Assembly: GCA_030248195.1 (NCBI GenBank)
Contig: JASAND010013500.1
Coordinates: 1-64,000 of the forward strand
Length of the DNA: 64,000 bases
DNA from: Trissonchulus latispiculum
Taxonomy: Eukaryota; Nematoda; Enoplea; Enoplida; Ironidae
Direction of reading: 5' to 3'
Part shown: in pieces, positions 1 through 12,222 of the stretch
Position numbering within the stretch: the stretch's first letter is position 1
Layout of the letters: each line of letters opens with the position of its first letter
Made by a program: the position numbers and the translations under genes
Notes under the pieces: generated by a model
The model's input: only the letters and a program-made list of their open reading frames with translations
Told to the model about the DNA's origin: nothing
Database searches by the model: none

Positions 1-140
1 ATATACCCTAAAAACTAAAACTGAGTATATAGGAACTACGTAATTTTTCATGACTGAAAAATTTTTTCCAAATTTTCAATCACTCAGCACCCCGTGGGTG
101 TTTTTTCGTGGCCACTCCCTGCTGAAAATAGTTTGGGAGC

Positions 141-1007
141 TAGAGACCTTCACTCAGGCCCGTACGCCCGGCCCGGCCCGGCCCGGCCCGGCCCGCGGGC
201 CGGGCCGGGCCGGGCCTAAGGTGGAACGGGCCGGGCCGGGCCGGGCCGAGGTAGGAAAAATTTGGGTACGGGCCGGGCCGGGCCGGGCCTAGTACTGGAG
301 CGGGCCGGGCTTCGGGCCGGGCCTGGTGTTTTCAGTTAAAAGTTTTGTCTTGTTTTCAATTTTGTCAATTTTTATTAGAAATTCTATTAATTTCTAAAAT
401 AAATTTTCTATAGTCAGTGGAATTATATTTCGATTTTTCTTGAATTTCGTAGCTTTTTAGCGTCTTTGTAGCTTGACACTTTGCACTTTGGCCTTTGTAC
501 TGCGGGACTTAGTTAGTGTACTTGTGTTTATATACTATCTCTAAATTGTACATTATCATCCTAAATGCAGTTTTATTTACTTAAATATTTTGTATGTATG
601 CTTTCTTCCTAATATATAGTATATTTCGTGCTTTCGTTGAATCGACGAGCTGAGCAGTGACCTGTTCCCTATTAAGCACAAAGAACCGAACAGAAGACTG
701 CACATACTTAATAAAAATATGAGCCTGAGAAATCGCTTAAAATGGTTAAACACGAATAAGTTCCGAAAAACGAAAAATTTTTTGTTTTGGGCAACGGCAA
801 AAAATTAGTAAAACGGGCCCGGGCCGGGCTGGGCCTAACTTTTCACCTTACGGGCCGGGCCGGGCCGGGCCTAAGTTGGAGCGGGCCGGGCCGGGCCGGG
901 CCGAGGTCCAAAATTTTTGAAACGGGCCGGGCCGGGCCGGGCCGAGCAGAAATTTTAACGGGCCGGGCCGGGCCGGGCCTGAAAATTCAGGCCCGTGAAG
1001 GTCTCTA
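141..1007. mobile_element. hAT-like non-autonomous element with GGGCC subterminal repeats
   Basis: The element begins TAGAGACCTTCAC and ends with its exact reverse complement, a 13-bp terminal inverted repeat. It is flanked by an 8-bp direct repeat TTGGGAGC (133-140 and 1008-1015), the target duplication length of hAT transposons, and the TAGAG terminus fits the hAT pattern. Both subterminal regions (about 164-325 and 815-980) hold degenerate units of GGGCC runs separated by short AT-containing linkers; the centre (330-790) is AT-rich. No transposase is visible. It sits inside the left arm of the outer fold-back pair, so it is younger than that pair. Confidence 0.85.
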
Positions 1008-1330
1008 TTGGGAGCGGCCACCCGAACCTGCACTCTCCCTATTCTTGTAACTGGTCGCTCCAGTGAAAACTATCGGTTTTGTCTTGTAAAAACTAAAGGT
1101 TTTACATCTGATTTAGGATTGTCCTAAAAGTTGAACAAAACTACAGGTTTCTTTAGTATTATTTTCTACAGGAAACTCGTGTATTTCTTACTATTCGACA
1201 GACAAGTAAAATATACAAGAGCTCCTTTTGTGGAAAATACAGGAAGCTCCGCTAGTGACTGACCACACAAGAGGATTTTGTAGAAAGCTAGAAGAGATCC
1301 TGCAATTTCTACAGGAGTCTTTTCAAGAGT

Positions 1331-4300
1331 GTGCGATAAAAAATAATATTTTCTTTGTAAGTTCGCAATGACACCTAATGATAATTGTAAATCAACAACG
1401 TTTTCAGACTGTCAATAATTATGAAATTAAAAAAATGTGACTGTTTTGTTGCAGCAGTGCATATGAAAATCCAATGCATGTTTATGTGCTATCGAATTTG
1501 TTAACTCCTAATTAGTGCGACGCATTGGCTAGGAAACGCATTAAGTGCTTAGGTTAGTTGTGTCACAAAAATTGGTAGGGTTGGTAAGTTTCTCCAGCGC
1601 AGAAATCTTGGATAAGAAAGAAAGAAGAAAGTCATGTACCACCTAAGGTTCGACAAATTCGGACCTCCGATGGGACTCGAACTCACGACTTTTTGCGAAC
1701 TAGGCCAACACTCTGCCGACTGACCTAAGGAGGCATAGTGCACAGGTTTTGAAAGCAATCTAAGAACAAACGACCAAGTATTTTTGTGTTCACGTAAATG
1801 CACAACGTTCACACACAACGAAGTCGATCCAAGAAAGCTGAAGCAAAAGTTAGTTAGCCCTCCATAATAAACTTACAGACATCCTTTGATCGTTCATGCC
1901 ACTCTTCACAACTGCATGCTTAGGATATACACCCTGATAGATGCTGATTTTTCCATGCCTTATGGTGAACAATGGATTCTGTCTATTCTCAAGATCCATT
2001 TTCGAATTAATTTAGTCCATGTCTGCATTGTCACATAAATAATTGATACTGTCTCTGACTAAGTTTGCACAAAAGTCAACCCTTACAGAATCCTTTGTTG
2101 TGTGCAATTATTCTGCAAGTAATCGTCCCTGGATGAATATCCAGTTCTAGCAAACTCTGACGTTCCAGCTCACAATGACAGAAAAGAATCACCTTGACGA
2201 TGCTTGTGGGCACTTCTTGTTAAGACTCAACAGAAACGCCTAAACCTTGAGCCAGACTACATACTGAGGTCAGTTAGGGATTTCTATGTAGCTAAAGATT
2301 TGTTAACAATACAAAAATGTGGCTCTTAATTGCCCAGTTGAGTGAAGCATAAATCAAAGATTCAATTTGTTAAATAAGTTTCTAGTGGTATAAACTTCCG
2401 AAAGAAAACAGACGCAGTCAGCCGCATTCAAGTTGATAGCTTTAGAGCCGTTTGAAAGTTGCATTTTGCGGGTAAAGATAAAATAAAAGAGTCTAGTAGT
2501 GGACTTTTAATTCCAGAACGGAGCTTCTGCTACTAATAATATGATTTAATAGTGCCCAGTCAACTTCAAATTTATGAATTTCAATGCAAAGCAACATAAG
2601 CAATAATAAGCCATTACGAAAAAGTCGGGATTTCACAAGCAATGCGTTTTGCAAACGCAAAATTGGGTCGCTGGGTATCACTTTTCTTCCAAAAGAAGCA
2701 GAGTTTCAAGCTGAAGAAAACACTCATTCCGTGGAGTCTGATGGGTGCGATCCAGAACCTACAATTGTTGTAGGGAAATTCAGTTTTCAAATTTCAAACC
2801 ATGGATTCCTTTTATTTCACTACTACTGCACAGTATCTTGTAGGAATTGCAAACATTTCCTATAAATTCTGAAGCCAGGGAAAACAAAAGGAGTTGTAAA
2901 ACACAGTTTGAGACAAGCTCAAAACAAGCTTGAGATTTGCATGCGTGCATCTGGTTTTGACTGGACTTGATAAAAACCAGGAAAAAATTGTTAACAACTC
3001 AAAAACGCAAATCTTTTGAATTTTACAGTTTGCATAGTTTGGGATAGTCTGGTGTCAGGTGCCAGAAAGTTGCGAACAACTTTGCAGGGACAAAACTGAG
3101 ATCCGTCCCACACCCTAATATCAGGTTGAATTTCTTTGAATCTTGGGGGGAAATTATGTTTTGCAATATATATTATATGTAACACTTTTACAATGTTTGA
3201 CCGAAACTGTCTTGGTTGAGTGTTCCTGTACCATTCTAGCGACTGTGGTTTTTCCTTCGTCTCATTTTCCCCGCCCTGCTCAGGCCATAGTTGGAGTTGC
3301 TTATCAACAAGAATATGACAGGCATAAATTGATAAAGGTGCAGTCTGCAAAAACTGTGGACACCGTCCCTTTCAAAAAACTGTAAAACTCGTGCAGGTAA
3401 AAGACATTTCCTTATATTTGCATAAGAGATATACTATTACGATCTAGAGATCAAGAAACTAGAGATCTGGAATTACTATATACTGTAAACTTTAGCGAAA
3501 TTCAACGTCTGTTTTGTCAGAAGACATTTCCTAATTTGCATAATCACTTTTAATTTTAGCGAACAATATCCGCGTCAATTTCAACGCATAGATTTCTTGG
3601 ATTCTCTCTTTTATTCTACCCACTCCAGGTACGGTTTACGCTTTCTTTTTTCTAATTTCTAATATGCCCGCCCACTCCAGGTATGTTTTATGTTTTCGTT
3701 TTTCTAATTTTTTCAGGCCAGAGTGCTACTTCTATTGAGTTGACCAAAATCATGAAAAGAACCAAAACCTGTTTGGTTGAAAATTATAGTAAACTGTTTT
3801 TGACTTCATAGTTTTTGCCCCTTGTATCAAAAGCTCTGTTTAATATTAGTATTGGTTCAGTTCAGCACAAAGCGTTCAATGTCCTACACGTTTGTAGAGC
3901 AGTTTCGAGCAAAAATCGAACTTCCTCGGACTTTGAAAATTCGTATAAAATCAGCGGCCCTTCACGGAATAACCTTAGATATTAGCACTTTACCTAGTCA
4001 CTCTTTCTTAAGTCAAATTATAGCCTAATTGCTCTGACACAGCTTTCAAGCGTTTGGTGTGTACCTAGCTAAGAAACTTTCTTAATTTCATTTTCCAATG
4101 TTTAACACAAGTCCGCCTCAGTTTTGGGGGCAATTGTGAATGATAGGAAGAGTTTTGCTGCAGACGCACTTGTCCTGTTTCTTGTACCCAGCAGAGTTGG
4201 CAAATGGGAGGAATTCTCCGATCCCATCCCATCCCATCCCACCAGATGTTCAAACTCACCGTCCCATCCCATCCCATATGTCGGAACCTGCTTTTTCCAA

Positions 4301-5310
4301 TCCCATATAATCCCACTTAGTATTTGGCATAGTATAATCCTGCAGTATTTGACCTTACAATCGCTGCAGCATTGAAATTTTAATATTGGCATAAGGCCTT
4401 AAGGTGGTGGCATCCTTTTGTGAGGGGAATTTTGAAACGCAATAAACTTTCGCAATTTTGCGAGTTCGAAGAGTATGACACATCGTTTTAAAGTTTATAG
4501 TCAGTAAATACGAAAAAAGCAAAATTTGCCAAAAACCAGCAAATTTTGTTGACATACTAACTAAATACAGAACCATCAATCATTGAGTATCGACTTCTCA
4601 AAACTATTGGGTTTCATTTTGTGTCATGATGTGAAGGATATGTGGGACGAGGGAAACTTTATGGATTTGGCTCACCAGGTCTTAATACTGAGAAAATTTG
4701 CCAAATGTGCGATGAAATTTTGCAACTTCGCATTGAGTATTCTCGCAGCTGGTGAAATTCAAGTCTAGATAAGTCCCTTCGCAATACTGCGAATTTTCAT
4801 TCTGCCAAAGCTTACGCGAATCCATTAGGTACTTTTTTAGAAATTGATGTTTAAAACAAAATAATCGCAGTTTTGTCAAATGGGCGTTTCGGCTAAATCT
4901 CTAGTTTAAACTCCAGGTATTAGGCATTAATAAAATGTGCAAATAAATCTGGTGGCTGAATCGATTGAGTATCAAAATTCTCCGTAAGATTTGGCAGTAA
5001 TTTTGACAAAACTGATTTCCTCAAAAATGGCCATTTTTGACCTCCAAAATTATTTTTGGCTTAAGGAGGCCCAGTTGACTAGCGAAAATTCGTTTTGAAT
5101 TGGCTACAGAAAGCTCGTACTCGCTCATATTCAAATTGCACACAGTCGATGGCTCGAACTTGCGGAGACTAAAAAACTAAAATTTTAACTTGAAATGCAT
5201 GACATATGTGGTTAGTTTGAGAACGAACATTTTATAGCAAACTGAGAGAATAGTGGCAAAAACCAAAGATTTTTATCTTTTCACCAAAAAATGCGAGATT
5301 GGTTAAAGAA
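1331..5310. other. Interior of the outer fold-back pair, no convincing gene
   Basis: This AT-rich stretch has only short ORFs (at most 119 codons) with no recognisable domain. It contains a tRNA-like sequence at 1663-1734, an imperfect duplication around 3616-3715 (the words CCCACTCCAGGTA and TTTTTCTAATTT occur twice) and a short run of CATCCC units at 4222-4275. Nothing else is supported. Confidence 0.5.
1663..1734 (-). tRNA. tRNA-like sequence (pseudogene or SINE head)
   Basis: Read on the minus strand, these 72 bases start GCCTCC and end GGAGGT, which pair as an acceptor stem. An A-box-like TAGGTCAGTCGG and a B-box-like AGTTCGAGTCC lie at the right spacing. The anticodon arm is imperfect (loop CTAGTTC, reading AGT at the anticodon position), with mismatches in the anticodon and T stems. 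A decayed tRNA or the head of a tRNA-derived SINE is more likely than a working tRNA. Confidence 0.45.
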
Positions 5311-5845
5311 TGTTCACTCTTAAAAAGGCTCCTCTAGAAACTACAGGAATTCTTGTAGTTTTCTACGAAAGTGCTCCTGTGCGGTCGGTCACTAGCGGAA
5401 TTTCCTGTATTTTCCACAAAAGTAACTTTTGTATTTTCTACCGGCCTCTCGAGTAGTAAAAATTACAGGAATTTTCTGTAGAAAATACTAAGGAAACCTG
5501 TAGTTTATATTACAGGAGTTTCCTGTAGAAAATACTAAAGAAACCTGTAGTTTGTTCGACTTCTTTGACAATCCTAAATCAGATACCAAACCTGTAGTTT
5601 TTACAAGACAAAACCTGTAAATGTTACTGGAGCGACCTGCTAATGGAAAAGGGGGGTCAGGTGCTGGGGGGGGGGGCGGCCGCCCCAAAACAATTTTCGG
5701 CAGGAAGCGGCCGTTACAAAAAATCACCCACGGGGTGTTGAATGACTGAAAATTTGAAAACAATTTAAAAATTTCAGTCTTCAAGAATTGTGACCACTGT
5801 CGCCCTTATATACGCAGTTTGCGTTATCAGCGTATCGAGTACTTA

Positions 5846-6520
5846 CAGTTACTAGTCAAAACTTTACACACTATTCAGTTGTTGAGCTTTTAATTTGCTA
5901 AGTTTTGTTAAGTTTTCATTTCCAAATCTGTAAAGAAGTCGCCTACTGATAATACCAAGAGCTTATAATAGGAAGAGTAAGGCACTCAGCTCTTCCTAAT
6001 AGAATAAGCTGGCACGATGCTCGAAACATTAATGCCGAAATCTCGGGGGGGGGGCTTTGTCAGCGTGTAAACATACTACGCTGGCATTTTTCGAAAACGG
6101 GCGTTATTACCAAATTAAATACTATAACTTGAGCTAGCAAGAACCTAACTAAATAATTTTTATATCGTTAAAAAGATCTTGTTCTACGCAAGATAATGAT
6201 CCAAAAATTATTGTTGTGCAATTTTCCTAGCTCAAGTTATAACATTTGATTTGGTAAAAACGCCCGTTTTTGAAAAATGCCAGCGTAGTATGTATACACG
6301 CTGAGAAGCCCCCCCCCCCCGAGATTTCGGCCTTAATGTTTCGACTATCTTGCAAGCTTATTCTATTAGGAAGAGCTGAGTGCCTTACTCTTCCTATTTT
6401 AAGCTCTTGGTATTATCAATAGGCGGCTTCTTTACAGATTTGGAAATGAAAAACTTAACAAAACTTAGCAAATTAAAAACTCAACAACTGAATAGTGTGT
6501 AAAGTTTTGACTAGTAACTG
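5846..6520. repeat. 675-bp near-perfect palindrome
   Basis: The left arm, starting CAGTTACTAGTCAAAAC at 5846, matches the reverse complement of the right arm ending at 6520. Paired landmarks include the poly-G tract near 6046-6054 with the poly-C tract near 6309-6320, and GGAAGAGTAAGGCACTCAG with its complement near 6370-6390. The unpaired centre is about 6135-6220. No ORF or transposase is present. It looks like a fold-back element or a head-to-head insertion of one repeat. Confidence 0.8.
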
Positions 6521-7831
6521 AACAGTGTGTAAAGTTTGACTAGTTATTACTCTGTTTTGTAATTCTGTTTTTAAATTGTGCAAATTTTCGTTCTGTAAAT
6601 TTCCGTACTACGATTCTGTTTTGCAAATAGTGCGAAGTATTGACGGTAATCAGCCGAAGCTGATAGACTAGATGTTGTCAATGTCCAACCCTCGTATTCC
6701 ACGCAATGAACGCCTTTGATTAATATAAAATTAATTACATAAAGCAAAATTGGAAAAATCGTTATTTTTAGCTGATGGATGTTGGACCCCTATGCTTGTA
6801 CCACAGCAACCATCTGGGTGTATACTTAGCTGCAAATACAATGGTAACCCAAAATCGGATCAACCATCAATAATGTGCAAATAGAAATTCTGACATTTTG
6901 TGGGCCCTGGGCCTTCACCGCCATGATTCTACGTTGTTTGCAAAATAAGCAGTTTCTGAAATTTGGCTAAAACGTTGCGAAAGCCTTTCCAACCCTCCTC
7001 CTAAGCCCAGCCTAGAAGTTCATTTAGGAGAATGTTTCAAGTTTTCATAAGCTAGGATTGCTATCCTCCAGTCCCAGTACTTGTCCATAATTATTGGCAT
7101 CGCCAGCTAAACTTGCCAGCTAAACTTGGGAGAAATCTTCTGAAATGGTGCTTGAGGAATCCTAACTCCCTCCTGGCTCCTACCCGCCTTCATGAGTCCC
7201 TTCTAGCAGGGCAGAAGAACCTTCTGCAATGCGGCCCAGATTTCTGCGGTGAAGACCATGATGTGTACGAATTGCAATGTTCGTTTAAGGCTTACGCTTT
7301 TCAAAACATTAAACACTCAAATTTGGCCGTTATTAAAATTTAAAGAATCAAAAGTTTTAAAGGCTTGAATAAAAAATCCGTTTCGCACAGGTCACGGTTT
7401 GGGGGCGTCTATAAGTTAAAATGTAAGGTGGACTGTATAATTTGTAATTCTAGCGTTCACAAAAATCAGCCCTTTTTGAGGTTTCCTAAGTGTCCTGCAG
7501 TCCTCAATTTTGAGCTAAAATTGGCTTTCAACAATTACCAATCCTAATTAAATTTATGAACTCGTTACAATATACCTTGTAGTCTACCAAATAAGCGAAA
7601 ATCTAAACTTATTCATTCTGGAAACTCCATATTTGCGGTTTACTCTATATTTACTCCAATTTATCAGCGATTGCATATTTGCAAGAAAGAAGAAGTCAAA
7701 AGAAATCTTGTCTGAAAATTTAAAATGTATGGAATGAAAAAGCGTTTATCAAAACAAATTGCTTTAAACAAGAAATACGCAAAATTCTAAATTTTCTGCT
7801 GGATTTTTGCCGAATTTTTATGCGATTTTTG
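6521..7831. other. Gene-free AT-rich stretch
   Basis: A short duplicate of the palindrome edge (AACAGTGTGTAAAGTTTGACTAG) follows at about 6520-6545. The rest shows only short ORFs (76 and 60 codons at 7113 and 7365) with no domain I recognise. Confidence 0.4.
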
Positions 7832-8432
7832 TTTTAGGTCGGCTGCCATCACGGGTTGCGTCCAACGCCTTCATTTTCTGGGGCCCGTTGCATAAAACTT
7901 TCAATAGGTCAATAGGTCCAATAGGCAATATGTAAATATGCTGAGAGCGTTGCATAAAATCAAGAGTACATAATAACTAAGAGTGTGACAAGCGTCATGC
8001 TCTTAGTTATTATGCTTGGGACATGATCTGCACGATAACAGCTGACCCCCTACACAAATTAGACCCATCACTTCAAAGAAATTTGCACGCTGTGTTTGTG
8101 TTCTAAAGCTCGCAACAGACGCAGATTGAACCAACTGACTAGTTGTGTTTTCGAGCTTTAGAACGCAGGTATAGCGTGCAAATTTCTTTGAAGTGATGGG
8201 TCTAATTTGTGTAGGGGGTCAGCCGTTATCGTGCAGATCATGTCCCTAGCCTAATAACTAAGAGCATGACGCTTGTCACACTCTTAGTTATTATGTACTC
8301 TTGATTTTATGCAACGCTCTCAGCATATTTACATATTGCCTATTGGACCTATTGACCTATTGAAAGTTTTATGCAACGGGCCCCAGAAAATGAAGGCGTT
8401 GGACGCAACCCGTGATGGCAGCCGACCTAAAA
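7832..8432. repeat. 601-bp palindrome with a MITE at its centre
   Basis: TTTTAGGTCGGCTGCC at 7832 pairs with its complement ending at 8432, and the pairing continues inward almost without break to about 8110/8155. The inner part is a MITE (7961-8303); the outer part carries inverted copies of the GGGCCCGTTGCATAAAA end sequence (about 7881 and 8387) and of the DNA flanking it. Because flanking DNA is included, the structure is more than a transposon's own inverted repeats: one side appears to have been copied in reverse. Confidence 0.85.
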
Positions 8433-9197
8433 TCTTGATAAAACTAATTTCAATTACAATAGGCAATAGGCGATTTTCCCAATTTGATAGGCGACTTCAG
8501 TAGGCGAGCGTTGCATAAAACTCGAGCAATTTCAACACATTAAATTTCACCTATAGAAACGGTTACATTTTCGAATTATCAAAGAAGATAATTTGTTTCC
8601 TATTATCAAGTGTGTCCATGAGCTTTTCAATTCAATTTGCTTTTACAAACTGGATGAAAAGTAGAAACAGAAAGTCTCAACCACTTTTAAAGACGTTTAG
8701 GCAGAAACATAGAAACAAATTTCACGGAAAATGTGTATTCAATTTAATTTTAAAATTTCACATCAAAACTATATAATTAATGAAGAGCATGATGGCTTGG
8801 AAAAATTTAATAAACTGTAGCTGCCGGATGACTAGCCAAAACAAACGATTTCTTGTGAAATTTTATTAGGTTTGATCGTTAAAGTATTTCATTGTTTCTT
8901 ATAATTAATTATTTTTGTTAATATCATTCTTTGCTAGCATTTTTATTTTCATGATGTTTCGTTTCCGATGACAGTTGTTGCAAGAAGAAATACTACGTAT
9001 TTCAGTATATAGCGCAGCTAAACATTAAAATGAACCATTTTAATGGGTACCTATTGGTTTGGTTGTCAACAGGTATGAAAAATGGGCCTATGACAAATAG
9101 TGTTTTATGCAACGCATTTTAATAGGCCCTATTCCCTATTGCCCCAAACAGCCTATTGTTATTTACTTATGAAAATTGTTTTTATGCAACGGGGCCC
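7881..9197. mobile_element. Element with GGGCCCGTTGCATAAAA ends
   Basis: GGGCCCGTTGCATAAAA at about 7881 recurs in reverse complement at about 9181-9197, with an extra internal copy at 8368-8385. Just inside the ends are many AATAGG/CCTATT words (7900-7930, 8335-8360, 8458-8510, 9115-9165), resembling transposase-binding subterminal repeats. No transposase ORF is present. A target duplication cannot be settled (CTG left, TGG right), so the superfamily is left open. Confidence 0.55.
7961..8303. mobile_element. MITE copy A (CAAGAGTACATAATAAC family)
   Basis: This 343-bp element begins CAAGAGTACATAATAAC and ends with the reverse complement. Just inside each end is a small hairpin built from CTAAGAGTGTGAC and its complement. 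The two halves are largely complementary (for example AAATTTGCACGC in both). Related copies lie at 56793-57134 and 57987-58333, with half copies near 60960-61120 and 61208-61375. Confidence 0.75.
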
Positions 9198-11252
9198 TGG
9201 TCCTCTTTAACCCAGAAACTCAAAATTGTTAATCAGGACTTGACAGTGTCTTAATGTTTATACGTTGCGTTTTTGTTAGCTCATTTGTTTTCTAGAAATT
9301 TTCAAAGTTGAATGGTTTTTAATTTCAAAGTTAAATCTCACATACGTTCACTCACACATGTGATATGGCAGTATATACATGGAATGTTGGATTTTTCGCG
9401 AATTTCAGATCATCTGTCTGTCCCAGCCGCCTTGCTTTTTCGAAGTGCTTTTCGAAGTCATAGTTGAAGTGCTTTTTCGCATATGGGAAAGAAATTCTGG
9501 ATTGTTTCTTGGAAACACGATTATACAAAATGCCACCGAAGAAATGTTTCGTCATACCATGAACTAACCATTCACTGCACAAATCTCGCGTATAGATATT
9601 AACACATCACACAAATAGAGGTTGGATTTGCATACGCACAATCCCTGCTGCTACTCGTGAATAGATCACACTTTTGGTCACCGCGTTGGAGAGTCACGGG
9701 GTTGGTGTTTTGCCTTAAAATACGCCATTTTTTGAAATTTTTTTGAATATAATAGTCCACAAGGCGGGTGACACCCGATATATACCAACCAAATTTGGTG
9801 TGTCAATTGCACATACGAAAGGAAATAGTGTGCTAAGTTTCAGTGCACTTGTTAAGTGTTGAACTGTGGATGCATGCCTCAATTCGATGAATGAGGCCTA
9901 TAGCCAAAAATGGCAAATTTTCAAATTTTTCAAATATAGCCAAATTTTATATAAAATTGAATCTCCATGTCCTGAACATTTTATCTTCGTGCACCAAGTC
10001 TGTACGAAGCAGTATGAGAAAGCTAGAGCGCGTTAAGGTTTGAAGTAAATAACAGTCGGAATGAGCTTGATCACATCTTTCAAGCACCGTTACTTGCTAG
10101 CTACTTGTCTTATCATTGCCATTTGTACAGCAATAAATTACCCCAAATGGATGCTTCAATTGGATGTATTGGTTAGGCCGTAGTTCTTTGTCATCCTATG
10201 TGTATACTACTTCGAAACCCTTAGAGAGGTACAATGGCGTAAATACTGAATTGTAGGAAATTCAACTTCAATATCTCTTAACTGGACTGACCCTGGACTC
10301 TAAAAATTTCTTGTTTTTGGACAATGGGGTATATTTTACAAACGCAAACTAAATGGATGACTATAAAATTTGGTACCTGGCCACCCCCGCCTTAGGGAGA
10401 AAAGTCGCCGAGTACCAAACTTAAGAGTTCAGGCTCCAGGGAAAGTCTAGTTAAGAAATATTGCAGTTCAAATCCTTGCAATTTAGTATTTACACCAATG
10501 CCTCGCTGAGCCCTTTGAAGTAGAGATGAGGGCGAGCCAAATTTTCTGGCTCGGCTCCGGAAGATTTTGAAAGTGGTCGGCCCGGCTCGGCTCTGGTCGC
10601 CAAACTTGAAATTTAAAATGGTTTCGTTTACATTGAATTTTGTTTCTTTCCACCTTGTCTTTGTCAAATTTCTTGAAAACAACGTTTAAACCTCTGTGGT
10701 GTGCTAGTAAGAAATTAGGGTTTTAACGTTTTATTGATGGTTTCAGGTGTACTGGTGTCACTATTGTATTTGAATTGTGTACATGGAATGTTGGATTTTT
10801 CGCGAATTTCAGATCATCTGTCTGTCCCAGCCGCCTTGCTTTTTCGAAGTGCTTTTCGAAGTCATAGTTGAAGTGCTTTTTCGCATATGGGAAAGAAATC
10901 CTGGATTGTTTCTTGGGGCCTTTTCGCGAATGGGTAGAGTAGAGTAGAGTAGAGTAGAGTTAAAATTAACTCTTTTAACCCTCTTCATGAATGCACTGAG
11001 TTAAATTTAACTCTGCCTGCTTTTAACTCTTTTAACTCTGCAGGGTTAAAAATCAAAGAGTTAAAAGAGTTAAAATTGGCAGAGTTAAAATTAACTCTTG
11101 GCATTCGCGAAAAGAGTTAAAATAGTTAATTTTGCCTTACCTTACCTTAATGCCCAACTTTTCACTAAATAAAGTCAGACAGCACTCATTTCATTAATAG
11201 ACATTTATTACATCTTCAATTTAGCGTCATCCGTGTGTTAGGGCGGCCTTTT

Positions 11253-11426
11253 CCCGCTGTGCAAACCGTGCCGCTGTGCAAACCCTGAGTGCCGCTGTGC
11301 AAACCTTGAGTGCCGCTGTGCAAACCCTGAGTGCCGCTGTGCAAATCTTGAGTGCCGCTGTGCAAACCCTGAGTGCCGCTGTGCAAATCTTGAGTGCCGC
11401 TGTGCAAACCCTGAGTGCCCCTGTGC
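11253..11426. repeat. 21-bp minisatellite, left array
   Basis: About eight or nine copies of a 21-bp unit (TGCCGCTGTGCAAACCCTGAG, with CCCTGAG/TCTTGAG/CCTTGAG variants). Being seven codons long, the unit keeps several frames open and makes spurious ORFs. A reverse-complement array of the same unit lies at 12059-12222. Confidence 0.85.
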
Positions 11427-12058
11427 AAGCCATTAGTGTCACGTGTAATTAATACGGTAAATGTTGTGCCATAAATATATGTACTTATCCGCAACAATTA
11501 TCTATTCCCCCAAAGATCCAATTTAACTAATCCATCTCCAAATTGGAAACTGTATAGGTACAATCTCGCATTAAAGTAACCGCATGCCAATATCCAGACA
11601 AAAAGAACAGACATGAGATATTTCTAACTAATTTGTTTTGTAATTAATTTTAAAAATTGATTCGTAACTAAAATCTAAACTTTTCAATAATTCTGAGATT
11701 TACATGATTTACTATTTTAAAGTATCTAAGGAATCACCTTTCATGAATTATTTAAGTGGATATGTTTTATATGAGAATTGGGTTTTATAAAAACTTAGAA
11801 AAAGTTTAAAAATTAATATTTTCAGTTTGAGTACTAAATATGCGTACATATCCTATGCGCATAACGAAGACATCATAACTGGTGACTTCACAAAATAAAG
11901 TAGCTGCTAAACATGACTGTTAGTCAATTAAAAATTACAATTACTTTTATCACAAAACCCATTTTAATGAATTGTTAGTAACAGACAAAGTGTTTATTTC
12001 CTTCCAGACCTGAGAATCCATTTGACGAAACAATTATCGTATTCGTCTTATCTTTTAA

Positions 12059-12222
12059 GGTTTGCACAGCGGCACTCAGGGTTTGCACAGCGGCACTCAA
12101 GGTTTGCACAGCGGCACTCAGGGTTTGCACAGCGGCACTCAGGGTTTGCACAGCGGCACTCAGGGTTTGCACAGCGGCACTTTGGTTTGCACTACGACAC
12201 TGAAAGGTTTGCACAGCGGCAC
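12059..12222. repeat. 21-bp minisatellite, right array (inverted)
   Basis: About eight copies of GGTTTGCACAGCGGCACTCA plus one base, the reverse complement of the left array. The two arrays enclose about 630 bp. A 9-bp word GTTAGGGCG lies just outside both (11237-11245 and 12229-12237) in the same orientation, a possible target duplication of a nested element, although it does not abut the arrays exactly. Confidence 0.8.

Larger units (their letters stand above)
1..5816. repeat. Large fold-back pair (outer element)
   Basis: The left arm (about 1-133 plus 1016-1330) reappears in reverse complement at about 5311-5816. Matching landmarks are the CCCCGTGGGTG block (92-102 against 5728-5738), the GGTCGCTCCAG block (near 1053 against 5630-5640) and the repeated ACAGGTTTC/TTTCTACAGGA words in both arms. 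The left arm is split by the hAT-like element at 141-1007. The arms surround about 4 kb with no recognisable transposase, so this is either a non-autonomous element or two separate copies in opposite orientation. The left end runs off the window. Confidence 0.6.

Noticed and set aside
50..1050. ORFs rich in RAGPGRAGP on both strands
   Set aside because: They come from the GGGCC subterminal repeats of the hAT-like element, which stay open in several frames; this is not a collagen-like gene.
1663..1734. A working tRNA-Thr(AGT)
   Set aside because: Mismatches in the anticodon and T stems and similarity to another imperfect copy point to a relic.
4222..4275. CATCCC run as interstitial telomere repeat
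   Set aside because: Only a few irregular units, not a known telomere motif.
11253..12222. CRISPR-like array
   Set aside because: Units are contiguous with no unique spacers, in an animal genome.
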